Assembly (NCBI RefSeq): GCF_014698835.1
Contig: NZ_JACJTU010000029.1
Coordinates: 28,606 to 92,605, forward strand
Length of the DNA stretch: 64,000 nucleotides
Origin: Nostoc paludosum FACHB-159
GTDB taxonomy: Bacteria; Cyanobacteriota; Cyanobacteriia; Cyanobacteriales; Nostocaceae
Direction: 5' to 3'
Shown: positions 36,491 through 46,005 of the stretch, piece after piece
How the letters are laid out: each line of letters opens with the position of its first letter
How positions within the stretch are numbered: position 1 is the first letter of the stretch
Program-made: the position numbers and the translations under genes
Notes under the pieces: model-generated
Database searches by the model: none
The model's input: the letters and a program-made list of their open reading frames with translations, nothing else
What the model was told of the DNA's origin: nothing

Positions 36491-36919
36491 ACATCACCAT
36501 TAAGGAATTAACTTTTTTTAAAATTACTATTTTTTACCTTATTTCAGGTGAAAAATTGAGGTAGAAACATTTGTTTTTAACATAGATTAAAATACAGCAG
36601 ATTGCAGCTTTGTAACTTACAGATACTCGTAATGGCACAACATATTGTATCCATAGCCGTGTATTTAATTTACCTGAAATACACTGTATATTGAAATTTA
36701 GCCCTGGTAAAGGGTAAAGGTTTTTTATTTCCCTTTTCCCCTTAACCGACAAGTATTGGAACTCAACCTACATTTATTTTTATCTCTCCAGAGTTATAGA
36801 AAAGGGTTAGGTTTAAACTTCTAAATATCCACTTCCTTTTATAGATGTAAATCCTCAATAAGTTATAAATAATAAAATATATCTTCCATTCATTTAAATG
36901 TATTTAATAAGGAGAAAAA
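36491..36919. other. Intergenic region, no gene seen
   Basis: AT-rich. Apart from a short G-rich AAAGGGTAAAGG patch near 36707 I see nothing beyond a plausible promoter area for the next gene. Confidence 0.5.
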
Positions 36920-37132
36920 ATGAAGCTTCAAATAGAATGTAATCTAGTACAAATTAGCAAAATATGTTTAATTTGCCAAGAACATTTCCAGATACATGAA
37001 GCCAGATTAATTGTATGCAATGACCAAGGCGAAGACTATGGTGATTTGTGCTATCAATGTATAGCTAAAGGAGGTAATTGGGTTCAATATCAACTCCAAC
37101 AATTCAGCCAAAAACTACTAGCTTTAAAATGA
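36920..37132 (+). CDS. Small zinc-ribbon-like protein
   Basis: A 70-residue protein with two Cys pairs: CLICQEHF near 16-19 and CYQCIAKGG near 44-47. The spacing suits a small zinc ribbon. SD AAGGAG lies 6 bases before the ATG. The function is unknown; small proteins of this type occur widely in cyanobacteria. A strong hairpin follows 21 bases after the stop. Confidence 0.65.
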   Translation: MKLQIECNLVQISKICLICQEHFQIHEARLIVCNDQGEDYGDLCYQCIAKGGNWVQYQLQQFSQKLLALK

Positions 37133-37153
37133 TTTTGAAGATATTACAGTTTT

Positions 37154-37201
37154 GTAGTAAGCGGCTTTAGCTTTATTTTAAAAGCTAAAGCCGCTTACTA
37201 C
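37154..37201. repeat. Perfect 21-bp-stem hairpin
   Basis: GTAGTAAGCGGCTTTAGCTTT (37154-37174) pairs perfectly with the sequence at 37181-37201 across a 6-base loop. It can terminate the small zinc-ribbon gene or simply be a dispersed palindrome. No T tract follows, so repeat is favoured. Confidence 0.8.
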
Positions 37202-37313
37202 GAGCAAACTTAATCTTAATATTACATAACAGTTTGATTTGTTATTGCTAACTTACTTAATACAATTAATTATATTAATTTAATTACATATCTTATTTGT
37301 TATGAAGTGTAGA

Positions 37314-37459
37314 TATAGGACTCATATTTGATTTCTGAAATGTAGGGTGCGTTAGCCTGAGGGTACGGCATCAGTTAACGATTTAGGTGCGTTAGGCTAC
37401 GCCATAACACACCCTACAAATACTTAGATTTGTTCATAACTCAAATCGGACTCCTATAT
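37314..37459. repeat. MITE-like element with ATAGGACTCATATTTG ends
   Basis: Left end ATATAGGACTCATATTTGAT, right end (complement) ATATAGGAGTCCGATTTGAG. The interior carries a nested TGTAGGGTGCGTTAG/ACACACCCTACA inverted repeat. Similar elements occur at 26475-26589, 52371-52494 and 56492-56590, with partial ends near 29039 and 38200. Confidence 0.65.
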
Positions 37460-37580
37460 ATAGAAGTCCTAAATCATTTGTGAAAATTTACAGCCGATTT
37501 CAAATCAATGAACTACATAACTTAAGTTGCAAAGGCATTTATTAAACCTGTTTTATTCCTGAGTTCTGGATTCTTCTGTA

Positions 37581-38067
37581 TTATTCTGCTTCAATCAAAT
37601 CACTTGACTGCTTGATTGGAAATAGGAATCGCATTAGCTGACCCAGTGGTATGGAGCGTTTTTCTTGAACAAAAACCAAGGGTACAAGTGCAGTCATCCG
37701 TAGTAAGCCTGAGAGAACAAACAGCCACAGCAAACCGCCAGCACCAGGCAGAGTTGCTAAAAAGCCAGCGACAGTAATACCCATTGCTCCAGTGATACCA
37801 AGCGCCTAACTCTAGCAAAAAATTACTGAGCAACGCGCCGCCAATAATACTGTAGAAAATGGTAGCAAAGACACTTTCATAAGTTAACGCCCTTAGACTT
37901 TGGCGAATTTCTACTTTAGGAATTTTTACAAACAGTTTTGGAGTCGGGAAAAGTACCGTCTCTGTTAATGCCCTATCCTCTGAGATTTCTTGAATTGGCA
38001 CAGGGGGAAGAGAACTAGCTTCTAACGAAATATCATCTTCTTGGGGGTGAACCATGTTATCTAACAA
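37581..38067 (-). pseudogene. MFS transporter with internal deletion
   Basis: The first 90 codons from ATG 38067 are a normal MFS N-terminus with a soluble leader and the first span (TIFYSIIGGALLSNFLLELG). The sequence then jumps and shifts frame to a C-terminal piece in another frame (GITVAGFLATLPGAGGLLWL, FVQEKRSIPLGQLMRFLFPI, end SDLIEAE). An intact relative would have twelve spans and about 450 residues, so most of the gene is deleted and the junction near 37800 is out of frame. It cannot encode a transporter. Confidence 0.8.
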
Positions 38068-39787
38068 GTTTTAAAGACTTAAATTGTTAAAACTACTATA
38101 CGAATGTAGTTTGATTTCTAATTTATGTACGTAAACAGGCAATAGGCAACGGAAAGTAAACTTTTTGAGTTGTACCTAGCTTTGCAGGAATTAAATATGA
38201 GTCCTATTAGTCATAATTAGTAAAATTTCTCTAAAATTTCATCAATAAGCTCTAATGCTTGCAATTGCTTAGTTATGCCCAAGAATACTCCATAGTGAGT
38301 ATTGAATATAAACTGCTTTAACAGGAAAAAATTGCACATTACTGCGCTGAGGTTTTTAATGAAATATTATTACGCACACTCTACGATTGTTCTTTAGGAA
38401 AGGGTGCGCGATCGCCTAGCGTTCCGTTCGTGAAGCGTCTCCTAGAGAAGAGAACGAAAGGCAGTTCTATAGATTAAGCTTTTTATGATGATGTGAAAAA
38501 GTAATTATTAAAATATGCTGTCAGACTATAATATAATACTAATTACATAATTCTTGAGAAAATTATTTCACTAAAATTTCTATCGTCAGGTGAGCGGACA
38601 ACACTTGAGGGTGGAAATAAAGAAGCTCTCAATCAAAAAACTTCTTTACAATTTATAATCAGCACAACACTGGTAGTTATAACAATTCTGATAGTTGCTG
38701 CAACTGCTTATAACGGACTTGTTCACTAATACTACTTTGTTTAAGTAGAATATTTTTGTTTTTTGATGACATTGAATAGCGGTTGAATAACTTAAGATAT
38801 CAAATCAGCTTCTCCACAAGTTATGGCAGTGTTTTGAATTAATCAAAAATCTTTATTTTAATGAAAACACTGCCATATTTCTTGTAAGAGTTTAATTTTA
38901 CTTTCTCTGATTTAAGATGTTATCAAGAAACAATGTACAAGTCTATTGAGCTAATCGAGAAGCTGGTTAAAGGTATAGATATCTTCAACCGCCTTCGGTA
39001 AGAAGATATTCACATTGGGATAACACCTAAGAGGTTGTTTGAAAAGTCCTTTCGTCGGTAGCAAAACGTTATTGATCCCCCCAACCCCCCTTAAGAAGGG
39101 GGGCTTTAATTCCAGTTCCCCCCTTTTTAAGGGGGGTTAGGGGGGATCGATAAGTGCCTAAAATCACAGCGAAATACTTTTCAAACATCCTCTAAGTAAG
39201 AGGTCTATCGGGAAGACAAAGTAGTGAGGAACCTTCAGCCTTTGCTACACTTCCCTTTACCCATAAAAGGTAAAAAACCTGATTACTATGGTTACCCCAG
39301 TTGATTTTCACATCAATGAAGGCTTATTAATGTTTGGATGTGGAAAATATTTGTACTCTAGGATACGTAATAATTTAATGAAATGCCCTTTCTTTAGGTA
39401 GAGGATTGTACAAATTAAGAGAGTTAAATTATTTTAGTCACTAACTGTTTTACACTCTAAAAGCTCCTCAAGCTCCTCAAATTATTTTTGTTTGAGGAGC
39501 TTCATTAAGGCTGAATATACGTCTATTACATATGTTTGATGTAAAGTTATAATTATCATAGGTTATCCAAAGAGCAAAAAAGATGAAGTTTCAAATTTAA
39601 ACTAATAAAATTTTGTTTGTTCTTCATCCTTTATATTTCAGTTTTGCCTATGGTCTGTGCAGCATCTTAAAATAACTTTCCCATAGTTTCCGTTGAGTAT
39701 CAATGGAGAATCTGCTAATCTGCTCTTGCAAATCTAAGAAGCTCCTACTGGATAGATAAAAATCCGCTTCTTCAGTGGGCCTGTTTG
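38068..39787. other. 1.7-kb intergenic region with repeats
   Basis: Contains a partial ATATGAGTCC-type end near 38200, HIP1-bearing repeats (38400-38460), an open frame without start codon (38532-38729), the MITE at 39031-39192, and a perfect-stem hairpin CTCCTCAAA/TTTGAGGAG (about 39470-39502). No convincing gene. Confidence 0.55.
39031..39192. mobile_element. MITE with GAGGTTGTTTGAAAAG ends and TAA target duplication
   Basis: A 162-bp element. Left end GAGGTTGTTTGAAAAGTC; right end (complement) GAGGATGTTTGAAAAGTA. Flanking TAA occurs on both sides (39028-39030 and 39193-39195), fitting IS5-type TNA duplications. The interior contains CCCCCCAACCCCCC and GGGGGGTTAGGGGGG arms. There is no transposase. 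A truncated right half lies at 56181-56238. Confidence 0.75.
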
Positions 39788-42700
39788 CTATACACTTCCA
39801 ATGATGGTTGCAATTGCTCTGACTAACTCATCTGGGTTGATGGGTTTGGCAAGATGCTGTTGAAATCCGGCTTGTAGTGCTTGTTGTTGGTTGATTTCTC
39901 CTGCATAAGCAGAAAGGGCGATCGCTGGTACGGTTCCTCCTTTTTGGGGTGGGTATTGCCTAATTTGCTGAATCAGAGAATAGCCATCCATTTCTGGCAT
40001 ACCGATGTCAGACACTAGTAAATCGGGCACGGATTGATTTAACAAGGTTAATGCCTGTAATGCACAAGCGGCTGTAGTCACTTGTGCGCCAGCTTGGGTG
40101 AGGATGAATTCTGCCAAATCCCGCATATCTGCATCGTCATCAACAACCAATACCCGAAGACCTGTGAGGTCGGGGACACTTTCCAAATGCCTATCATCTA
40201 AAGATAGCTTTTGCTCAACAACGTTTAACGGCAACCTGACTGTAAATGTTGCCCCCAAATTTTGCCCTGGGCTATCTGCGGTGACTATTCCTCCATGCAG
40301 TTGAGTTAAATGGCGGACAATTGCCAATCCTAATCCCAATCCACCAAATTTTCGTGTCGTTGCGCCATCCTCTTGACGGAAGTATTCAAATACATAAGGT
40401 AAAAATTCTGGGGTGATACCAATTCCTGTGTCTTTAACTTGAATTTGAGCATACATGCCCGCCTGTTCTAGTTGTACTTCAACTCGTCCGCCAGAGGGAG
40501 TGAACTTCACGGCGTTAGAAATCAGGTTCCAGAAAACTTGTTGTAAGCGGTTGATATCACCGGAAACTGTTTCAGAAACAGGGTTGAGTGTGGTGTGAAT
40601 TTGGATATTTTTGGCTTCTGCTGCCAGTCGTACTGTTTCTAGGGCTGCTTGAATAGTTGCAGTTAAATTAACTGGTGCGACATTTAAGGACATTTTTCCT
40701 TGTAGGATGCGGGAGACATCCAATAAATCCTCAATCAATTGCGCTTGTAATTTGGCGTTGCGTTCGATTGTTTCTAAGGCTTGGTCGGCTTTTGCAGGAT
40801 TTAGCCGCTTACTTCGCAGCAGTTTTGTCCAACCTAAAATCGGATTGAGGGGCGATCGCAATTCGTGGGATAACACTGCGAGAAATTCATCTTTAACTCT
40901 GTTAGCGGCTTCGGCTTTGGCGCGATCGCTTTGAGCTATGCGGTACAATTGGGCATTATCAATGGCTAAGGAAGCACGGTGAGCTAGTTCCTCTGCTAAT
41001 TGTAAACTGCTCTGGTCATAGCGTTGTCCAGACTCGGCTGCAATAAAGGAAATTACCCCCAGAATTCTATTTTGGGTTCGTAATGGCGCTGTCATTACAG
41101 ATTTAAACCCAACGGAGCGCAAAATTTCTAAATGTTCTGGGTCGCTGGCTGCTTGTACTAACAATTCATCGGGAATATCTGGCAATAAATCTGATTTGCC
41201 TGTGCGTAATGTCCATGCAGCACCTCTAGGATCGTTGGGGTTCAAAGGATATTTCTGTCTGATTTGCTCAGCCCATTGAAGTTTGGCGGGGTCGGTGTGA
41301 GCTACCGCAATCTGCTCGATAGAACCATCTTCTTTTAGTATGTGGACTGTACACCAATCTGCTAACTCCGGTACTGCCAACTGTGCTATTCGCTCTAGGG
41401 TAATTTGGTAATCGAGGGAAGATGCCAAAACCGCGCTTGCCTGTGCGAGAAAGCGTTGGTTACGCTCTAACCTGACTTGCTCGGTGACATCTATCACATA
41501 GGCTAAAACATCTTCTATTTGAGCTTTTGAGTTGGTTGTGGGCAGATAGTAAACATTGTAGTAACCTGGAGAGCGATCGCTACGACCAGGAGCGTTGATA
41601 CCAAAGCTCAGTGAGATAAAGCGATTTCCTGTATTGTAAATCTCATCAAAAACTGAAACTATTCCGGGATCGATTTCACCAAAAAGCTCAGCAACTGAAT
41701 GTCCTAAATGTTGTTCGCGAGTCAGTCCGTTGATTTGAGCTAATGCTTCATTAATGGCAATAAATCGCTGCTTGCCATCTAACAGTCCGATTCCCACCGG
41801 AGAAGTTTCAAAAATGTTTGTTAGTTGGCGTTGTGCGGTTTCTGCTTGCATCCTGGCAATGCGTTCGCGTTCTAATAATTGTTCCCGTTCTTGTTCAACT
41901 TGTTTGCGTTGTGTGATGTCGATAACAACGCCAATGGAATTTTTGGGATTTCCCTTCAAATCGTAAGTAAACTCTCCTCTAGCTTCCACCCAATGAATAG
42001 AACCATCCAACCAACGCAGGCGATATTCATGGTGATACTCTTTCTGAGTCTGCATGGTTTGTTTGACTTTGGCCTCAGTTTGTGCTTTATCATCTGGATG
42101 GACTCGACTTGCCCAAACTTCATAACTGGGTTGACACTCATAGGGTTGCATACCTAGCACTGTGAAGTGTCCTTCTGTCCAGCGCAATGCGCCTGTTTGT
42201 ATATCCCAGTCCCAAGCTCCCATGCGCCCGACATTCAGCGCCAGTTGCAGGTGCGCTTCGCTTTCTCGCAATGCCTCTTCGGCACGCGATCGCTCTACGG
42301 CTAACCAAGTTTGTTCGGCAATTTGCTCCATCAGCGCCACTTCTTCGTCTCTCCAGTTTCGAGGAGAAATATGGTGCAGCACAAACAAGGCCACAAACCT
42401 TCCCTGTTTCACCAACGGCACGCATAAAAGAGATTTGGTTTCAATTGTCTTAAAGGCGGCTGCACCTGCTCCCTTAGTTCGAGGATCGGTATCGACATCA
42501 TCTACAACAATTGTCTTGCCCTGCTTGAGTTCAGCAATGATTTGCGGCCCAAAAGCATCCATGTAGTGACAGCCAACAACGCTAATTGTGCCGTTACAGT
42601 AGTCGCGCTCGACCATGACGTATTCTTGGGTGGCATCAATTTCACCGTAAGTACAGCGACTAACTTGGAAATGCTGCCCTGTGGCACATACCACCTGCCA

Positions 42701-45010
42701 CATAATTTCCTTGGAGTCTGGAAGACCCCGAATTGCATTATTTAATTGAATTAAAAATTCCTGTTGTGCCTCTTTATATTGCAGCTGTTGGAAGATTTGT
42801 TTGCGTTCTGTGATATCGACGGAAACGCCAATGGTGCGAACTCCCCGTCCAGTTGCATCAAGGTAGACTCTTCCTTGGCTGTTGAGCCAGCGCACAGATC
42901 CGTCTGGAGCAATCACCCGGTACTCCTGCTGATAAAGTGCCTCTCCCTGTGCTGCTCTTTGGGCTGCTTGCATGATTCGCAGCCGATCGCCTGGATGAAT
43001 TACAGCCATAAACTCTTCTACCGTACCTTCTTCCAGCCCCCAAACCGAAAGCGCATTGGGAGAACACACCACGCGATTTGCGATTAAATCCATGTCCCAG
43101 GCAACTATCTGGGCTGAAGATAAGGCAAGTTGTAGGCGTTCTTCTGTTTGTCGCAGGTTTTCTTCAATTTCCTTGAGTTTCGTCACATCCTGAAACATAC
43201 AAATACAAATTGCCGGATGCCCATACATTGCAGGCAAGGTTTCTCCCCAGCAAAGCGTCGAGCGAATACCTCCGGGTGTATGCCAATTCATTTGGTAATT
43301 TTCCAGCCGTTCTTCCCGTGCTAACAGCACCGCAGGCATTCTCTGTGTGGGAATGCGATCGCCATTGGCATCGGTGCAATAATAAGCATCGGCATACTCA
43401 TCTAGGGATTTGTTTTTCGGTAAGTCGCCACCAGCCAATTCGTTGGCGATCCGATTAGAAAAAGTAACTTTTGCGGTGACTGGTTCAATAAATACTGTTG
43501 GTGTTGGCATCAAATCTAAGACAGTTTCTAACCATTTGTGCTGGTTTTCTAATGCCTCAGCTTGCTGCCTCATAGCTGTTTCTATATGCTTGCGCTCGGT
43601 TATATCTTGAAATACAGCCACAGCGGCCACAATTTGGTTTTGACTATTGAGAATTGGTGCAGAATTGACGCTAATAAAAATTTGCCGATCGCTACTTTGG
43701 AGGTGCAATTCTTCGTTAGAGACTACTTCACCTGTTTGGAGCGATCGCGCCAATGGATATTCATTACCAGCATATATCTCTCCATTAGGGTACAAGGCTA
43801 CAAATGGTGTAATAGGTAAGTATTCTTTGAGTTCTAGAGACTGTTCGTAGCTATACCCTAGAATTTCCTTGGCTTGTTCGTTGGCGAGAACTAATTTACC
43901 AGACGCAGCATCGGCAATTAGCACTCCTGTTGGTAACTGCCGTAAAACGGCTTCAAATCGAGCATGTTCGGTTTCAAGTTCGCAAAGCAATCGCTCCCGT
44001 TCTGCCTCGGCTTGTTTGCGTTGGGTAATATCACGAAAATAGACTGCCACGCCCTCAGGTGATGGATAAGCATTTGCCTCTAGCCAACAGCCAACAGGTT
44101 CTCCAAACTCTTCCCATGAAACAGGAAGTTGTTGAGCTACTGCTTGATGCAGTGCTTGATATGCTACACTGCCAACCAGTTCGGGAAACGCCTCATGCCA
44201 AACGTGTTTACCAATGAGTTCTTGTGGTGTTCTGTGTAAAATTTTCGCTGCTGCCTGATTGACATAGGTGTAGTGCCAATTGCCATCGAAAGCAACAAAA
44301 GCATCTGTAATACTTTCAAGGATTGTTGTCACCCGGCGTTCAGTTTCTTGGCTAGCGGTGAGTTGGGTGTGTTGTTGCTGGGTAAGTCTTGTGTCGGTCA
44401 TATCCCGACTAATAACTATGACTGAAACCGGTGTTCCCTGGTTATCCAATTCTGGAACCAACCGAGCCTGATAAAACCGCAGGCCAAAGGGGGTGGCAAA
44501 TTCAAATTCAATTTCTTGCTCTTGAGCAGTTGCAAACACCTGACGTAAATGCTCTTGCCAAAATAAGTGGATGGGGTCTGACATAAATTCAGACATGGAT
44601 TTACCCACTAGAAAATCCCGCGAAAGTCCTAAGGCTTGCTCGACAATGCGGTTGACATACAGGTAACGAATTTGGGAATCGAAGCGGGCGATGGCATCTG
44701 GCGCGTTTTCCAGTAAGGCCTCTAACTCTTGTTTTTGACGCTCTAAAGCGGCGATCGCTTGCTTTTGTTCGAGGATGCGTTGTTCCAACAAAGGGTTTTC
44801 AGCGGTTGCCCTGTTTTGCTTCAAACCTAAATCTTGCTCATTTCCCAGACTGCGGGCAAAGTATTCGATCAATTCCGAACGGGAAATTCCTCGGCTTTGG
44901 GCTTCCTCATCAAGCGATCGCCACGCTGTACTGGTAAGAGAGATACTAACTCGTTGTTTTTTTTCGGAATCCCAATTATTAACAAATTTACCAGTAGAGT
45001 CGCGTTTCAT
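39788..45010 (-). CDS. Giant hybrid sensor histidine kinase with RHH, PAS and GAF domains
   Basis: A 1740-residue soluble sensor kinase. Residues 15-55 form a ribbon-helix-helix/CopG-like segment (RVSISLTSTAWRSLDEEAQ, SRSELIEYFA), rare in kinases. After a short coiled coil come about seven PAS domains interleaved with two GAF domains (near 750-910 and 1190-1345). A HisKA helix follows with the phospho-His in FLAVLSHELRSPLNPIL near 1380, then the HATPase domain (NLISNAVKFTPSGGRVEV, GGLGLGLAIVRHLTQLHGG). A C-terminal receiver (RVLVVDDDADMRDL; phospho-Asp in LLVSDIGMPEMDG near 1668) closes the protein. It probably integrates several small-molecule or light signals. No adjacent response regulator is seen. 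It is transcribed toward the MITE region. Confidence 0.88.
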   Translation of the reverse strand: MKRDSTGKFVNNWDSEKKQRVSISLTSTAWRSLDEEAQSRGISRSELIEYFARSLGNEQDLGLKQNRATAENPLLEQRILEQKQAIAALERQKQELEALLENAPDAIARFDSQIRYLYVNRIVEQALGLSRDFLVGKSMSEFMSDPIHLFWQEHLRQVFATAQEQEIEFEFATPFGLRFYQARLVPELDNQGTPVSVIVISRDMTDTRLTQQQHTQLTASQETERRVTTILESITDAFVAFDGNWHYTYVNQAAAKILHRTPQELIGKHVWHEAFPELVGSVAYQALHQAVAQQLPVSWEEFGEPVGCWLEANAYPSPEGVAVYFRDITQRKQAEAERERLLCELETEHARFEAVLRQLPTGVLIADAASGKLVLANEQAKEILGYSYEQSLELKEYLPITPFVALYPNGEIYAGNEYPLARSLQTGEVVSNEELHLQSSDRQIFISVNSAPILNSQNQIVAAVAVFQDITERKHIETAMRQQAEALENQHKWLETVLDLMPTPTVFIEPVTAKVTFSNRIANELAGGDLPKNKSLDEYADAYYCTDANGDRIPTQRMPAVLLAREERLENYQMNWHTPGGIRSTLCWGETLPAMYGHPAICICMFQDVTKLKEIEENLRQTEERLQLALSSAQIVAWDMDLIANRVVCSPNALSVWGLEEGTVEEFMAVIHPGDRLRIMQAAQRAAQGEALYQQEYRVIAPDGSVRWLNSQGRVYLDATGRGVRTIGVSVDITERKQIFQQLQYKEAQQEFLIQLNNAIRGLPDSKEIMWQVVCATGQHFQVSRCTYGEIDATQEYVMVERDYCNGTISVVGCHYMDAFGPQIIAELKQGKTIVVDDVDTDPRTKGAGAAAFKTIETKSLLCVPLVKQGRFVALFVLHHISPRNWRDEEVALMEQIAEQTWLAVERSRAEEALRESEAHLQLALNVGRMGAWDWDIQTGALRWTEGHFTVLGMQPYECQPSYEVWASRVHPDDKAQTEAKVKQTMQTQKEYHHEYRLRWLDGSIHWVEARGEFTYDLKGNPKNSIGVVIDITQRKQVEQEREQLLERERIARMQAETAQRQLTNIFETSPVGIGLLDGKQRFIAINEALAQINGLTREQHLGHSVAELFGEIDPGIVSVFDEIYNTGNRFISLSFGINAPGRSDRSPGYYNVYYLPTTNSKAQIEDVLAYVIDVTEQVRLERNQRFLAQASAVLASSLDYQITLERIAQLAVPELADWCTVHILKEDGSIEQIAVAHTDPAKLQWAEQIRQKYPLNPNDPRGAAWTLRTGKSDLLPDIPDELLVQAASDPEHLEILRSVGFKSVMTAPLRTQNRILGVISFIAAESGQRYDQSSLQLAEELAHRASLAIDNAQLYRIAQSDRAKAEAANRVKDEFLAVLSHELRSPLNPILGWTKLLRSKRLNPAKADQALETIERNAKLQAQLIEDLLDVSRILQGKMSLNVAPVNLTATIQAALETVRLAAEAKNIQIHTTLNPVSETVSGDINRLQQVFWNLISNAVKFTPSGGRVEVQLEQAGMYAQIQVKDTGIGITPEFLPYVFEYFRQEDGATTRKFGGLGLGLAIVRHLTQLHGGIVTADSPGQNLGATFTVRLPLNVVEQKLSLDDRHLESVPDLTGLRVLVVDDDADMRDLAEFILTQAGAQVTTAACALQALTLLNQSVPDLLVSDIGMPEMDGYSLIQQIRQYPPQKGGTVPAIALSAYAGEINQQQALQAGFQQHLAKPINPDELVRAIATIIGSV

Positions 45011-45145
45011 TCAAATTTATCCGTATACTTACACGGTTATTCTATTCAATCTGAATTTTACCTTTAGAAGAATCTCTCTTGAGACTGAGGTTTTGATTTC
45101 CAAACAAGTGTGAGTATTTTTCGCTCTCCTCACACCGCAATTAAT

Positions 45146-45236
45146 AGACCTCTTGCATAAATATGAATTTGTATCACCCTCCAGGCGCAAAGGCGCAGAG
45201 AAGAGAACGCAAAGAAGGACTTTTGCAAGAGACTCC
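45146..45236. repeat. Second AGACCTCTTGCA MITE copy
   Basis: It begins AGACCTCTTGCATAAA and ends TTTTGCAAGAGACT. The core GGCGCAAAGGCGCAGAGAAG is the reverse complement of that in the copy at 21506-21586. Confidence 0.65.
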
Positions 45237-45280
45237 ATGAACACAATTCACAACGAAGGAATGAAAATATTTCTTTCCTA

Positions 45281-45306
45281 GTCCCCAGTCCCCAGTCCCC
45301 AGTCCC
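45281..45306 (+). repeat. STRR (CCCCAGT)n
   Basis: Nearly four units of the heptanucleotide CCCCAGT, a classical cyanobacterial STRR sequence. Confidence 0.9.
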
Positions 45307-46005
45307 TATTTTCAAGGCAGGTCTAATGAATGCCAGCAGTTCAAGGGAGGTGTATGGTTTGACAAAATTCCCAATTGCCTTTAAAAACGAAAAATCCACC
45401 AAGGCTGGCAATCAGTTTTTGAAATAGCAAAAAAATCTCCATCAATCAGCCAAATAACTTCCAAAATTTGCGAACCAGACTTGTTTTCTGATGGTTGAAA
45501 ATTTGAGTTTTTCTGTAAACTATTTCTTAGTTGAGACTTTTAAGTATTTATACATAATTAAATGTAAAATAAAAAAGGACACTGTTTTTATTTGGCTGGG
45601 CGTCTGGGAAAACACCTTCTCCAATCGGCTTTTGAGTTATAAAGAAAGTTTTTATAGCTGTTCCCTATTCCCTACTTCTTATTCCCTACCCGAAAACTTT
45701 TGTAAATAGGTTTCAAAAAAATCTAGCAATAACTAGCGTTTGAAGATGAGCAAAAATTCGCAAAAATTGAATTTATCTTGAAGCTAAATCTCGCTCAAAA
45801 TAAATAGTTTTATCAATTATGTTAGAGAAATATTAAGGATTATGATAGTAAAAATTTTTCCGAAATAGACTTTGGCGATCGCTATCATCAAACTCACACC
45901 CGAAAAACTCCGTTTTCTAATCGAACTCAAGTACTTGCATCTAGTTAATTTCCGTGATAAACAGCAAATAGCAGAATAGTTGCCAGTTATTTATTAAATA
46001 AAGCT

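Larger units (their letters stand above)
45011..46005. other. Intergenic region with MITE and STRR
   Basis: A short MITE at 45146-45236, a (CCCCAGT)n STRR run at 45281-45306, and a GGGAATAG/TTCCCTA-like repeat run near 45660-45695. No gene in the remaining AT-rich sequence. Confidence 0.6.

Noticed and set aside
39788..45010. Diversity-generating retroelement or retron
   Set aside because: No reverse transcriptase was found anywhere in the window and no template/variable repeat pair is visible; internal repeats in large proteins are domain repeats.
45121..45145. CTCCTCACAC motif resembling the Yfr1 small RNA core
   Set aside because: One base differs from the conserved core, and I could not find the two flanking stem-loops required for Yfr1.
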